A stretch of 14,195 nucleotides of DNA from assembly GCA_017993865.1 (NCBI GenBank), contig JAGOLU010000012.1, forward strand, positions 1 through 14,195. The letters are read 5' to 3'. Below the pieces are notes generated by a model that searched no databases, was not told where the DNA came from, and was given only the letters and a program-made list of their open reading frames with translations. Made by a program: the position numbers and the translations under genes. Source of the stretch: Candidatus Woesebacteria bacterium. Lineage in GTDB: Bacteria > Patescibacteriota > Microgenomatia > UBA1406 > GWC2-37-13. Below, one piece after another: positions 13,481 to 14,195 of the stretch (within the stretch, counting starts at the first letter, position 1; every line of letters begins with the position of its first letter).

Positions 13481-14167
13481 TTAAGCTGTTTTTGATAACC
13501 GAACGACAATTGTTGATCCAACGATGCCGGGAACCAGCCCTTTTACCTCAATTGCATTTTCAGATACACTAATGACCTGAAGTCCTTGTGTAGTTATGTT
13601 ATCACCACCCATTCTGCCTGCCATTCTTTTTCCCTTATTAATTCTGCCTGGAGTTGTTCCTGAGCCAATAGAACCAGGAGATCTCCATCTGTCTGATTGT
13701 CCGTGAGTCTTGGGACCTCCATGAAACCCGTGGCGCTTCATAACTCCTTGGAATCCTTTTCCTTTTGATACTCCAGTAACATCTACTATGTCTCCGACTT
13801 TGAATAATTGTGTCGGATTTATCTGACCTCCGACGGCGATCTGGCTTTCTCCAATTTTAAGCTCTAGTTTATTTCCAACCATCGTAATTTCAAGTCGATC
13901 GTTGAAGGAGTCTTTCATCCGCACCTCTTTTACTAATTTTGGAATTGTGGTAATACCACTCTTTTTGAGAGTGCCCAATGTGGGCTTGTCAATCCGTTTG
14001 GCGCTACCAGATGCGAATTTGAGGGCGTTATACCCGTCCTTCTGTAGAGTTTTTATATCTACAATATTGACGGTATCAACAGTGAGAGCTGTCACCGGAA
14101 TGCGACGTGTCTTTGCGTCGTATTTTTGAGTTGTTTTACCTTTCTGAACAATTAAAACTGGCTGCAT
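13481..14167 (-). CDS. rplC: 50S ribosomal protein L3 (uL3)
   Basis: Assembly-initiating 50S protein whose loop reaches the peptidyl transferase centre. It has 228 residues (209 in E. coli). The signature VGDIVDVTGVSKGKGFQGVM (124-143) and KRHGFHGGPKTHG (144-156) are clear, as is PGSIGSGTTPGRINKGKRMA (164-183). The N-terminus (MQPVLIVQKGKTTQKYDAKT) is divergent; the usual GxKxGMTQxF start is reduced to KGKTTQKY. The ATG at 14167 leaves only 28 bases of upstream sequence in the window. rpsJ would be expected there, but too little is present to confirm it. Confidence 0.97.
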   Translation of the reverse strand: MQPVLIVQKGKTTQKYDAKTRRIPVTALTVDTVNIVDIKTLQKDGYNALKFASGSAKRIDKPTLGTLKKSGITTIPKLVKEVRMKDSFNDRLEITMVGNKLELKIGESQIAVGGQINPTQLFKVGDIVDVTGVSKGKGFQGVMKRHGFHGGPKTHGQSDRWRSPGSIGSGTTPGRINKGKRMAGRMGGDNITTQGLQVISVSENAIEVKGLVPGIVGSTIVVRLSKTA

Positions 14168-14195
14168 ATCTAAAATAAATTAATGCGCAACAAAC

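Noticed and set aside
14168..14195. Possible end of rpsJ (TTT-GTT-GCG-CAT-TAA) upstream of rplC
   Set aside because: Only 28 bases are present, and the four residues FVAH do not match a known S10 end well enough to call it.
1..14195. Attenuators, ribosomal-protein repressor sites and terminators
   Set aside because: Gaps between genes are at most 48 bases and no stable GC-rich hairpin followed by a T run was seen. Binding sites within coding sequence cannot be judged by eye.

Overview
The window is a conserved bacterial housekeeping locus. All 29 genes lie on the minus strand, so transcription runs from the high coordinates down to position 1. Together they form one fused S10-spc-alpha type ribosomal protein cluster, from rplC at the right edge to a truncated rpoA at the left edge. 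Twenty-four encode ribosomal proteins. The other five are secY, an adenylate kinase family fusion, methionine aminopeptidase, IF-1 and the RNA polymerase alpha subunit. No gene-free stretch exceeds 48 bases. I see no RNA gene, mobile element, repeat array, CRISPR or terminator.

The likely source is a Candidate Phyla Radiation (Patescibacteria) bacterium, perhaps of the Parcubacteria side. The main evidence is the missing rpmD (L30) between rpsE and rplO, a loss known across that radiation. Compact, AT-rich junctions and generally divergent ribosomal proteins fit. UGA is used as a stop (adk fusion, map) and does not appear inside the proteins, so the window reads with the standard bacterial code and not the UGA=Gly code of Gracilibacteria/Absconditabacteria. 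The assignment is inference; no rRNA is present.

Layout in transcription order: S10-like part 14167-9746 (rplC, rplD, rplW, rplB, rplV, rpsC, rplP, rpmC, rpsQ); spc-like part 9731-4334 (rplN, rplX, rplE, rpsN, rpsS, rpsH, rplF, rplR, rpsE, rplO, secY); then rpmG, the adk fusion, map, infA and rpmJ (4313-1874); then the alpha part (rpsM, rpsK, rpsD, rpoA; 1858-1). The genes build both ribosomal subunits, export nascent membrane proteins (SecY), trim initiator Met (Map), start translation (IF-1) and supply RNA polymerase alpha.

The window does not contain an obvious new defence or metabolic system. The points worth a second look are: (1) a two-headed kinase, an adenylate kinase-like half fused to a second P-loop half resembling the archaeal UPF0200/dephospho-CoA-kinase-like family; (2) rpsS moved from its near-universal rplB-rplV site to between rpsN and rpsH; (3) no Shine-Dalgarno-like sequence before any of the 29 genes, with T just before the ATG in 21 of 29; (4) an S14 of zinc-type length that has lost three of its four cysteines; (5) rpmG placed between secY and adk; (6) a Thr in place of the usual Arg in the L16 loop.
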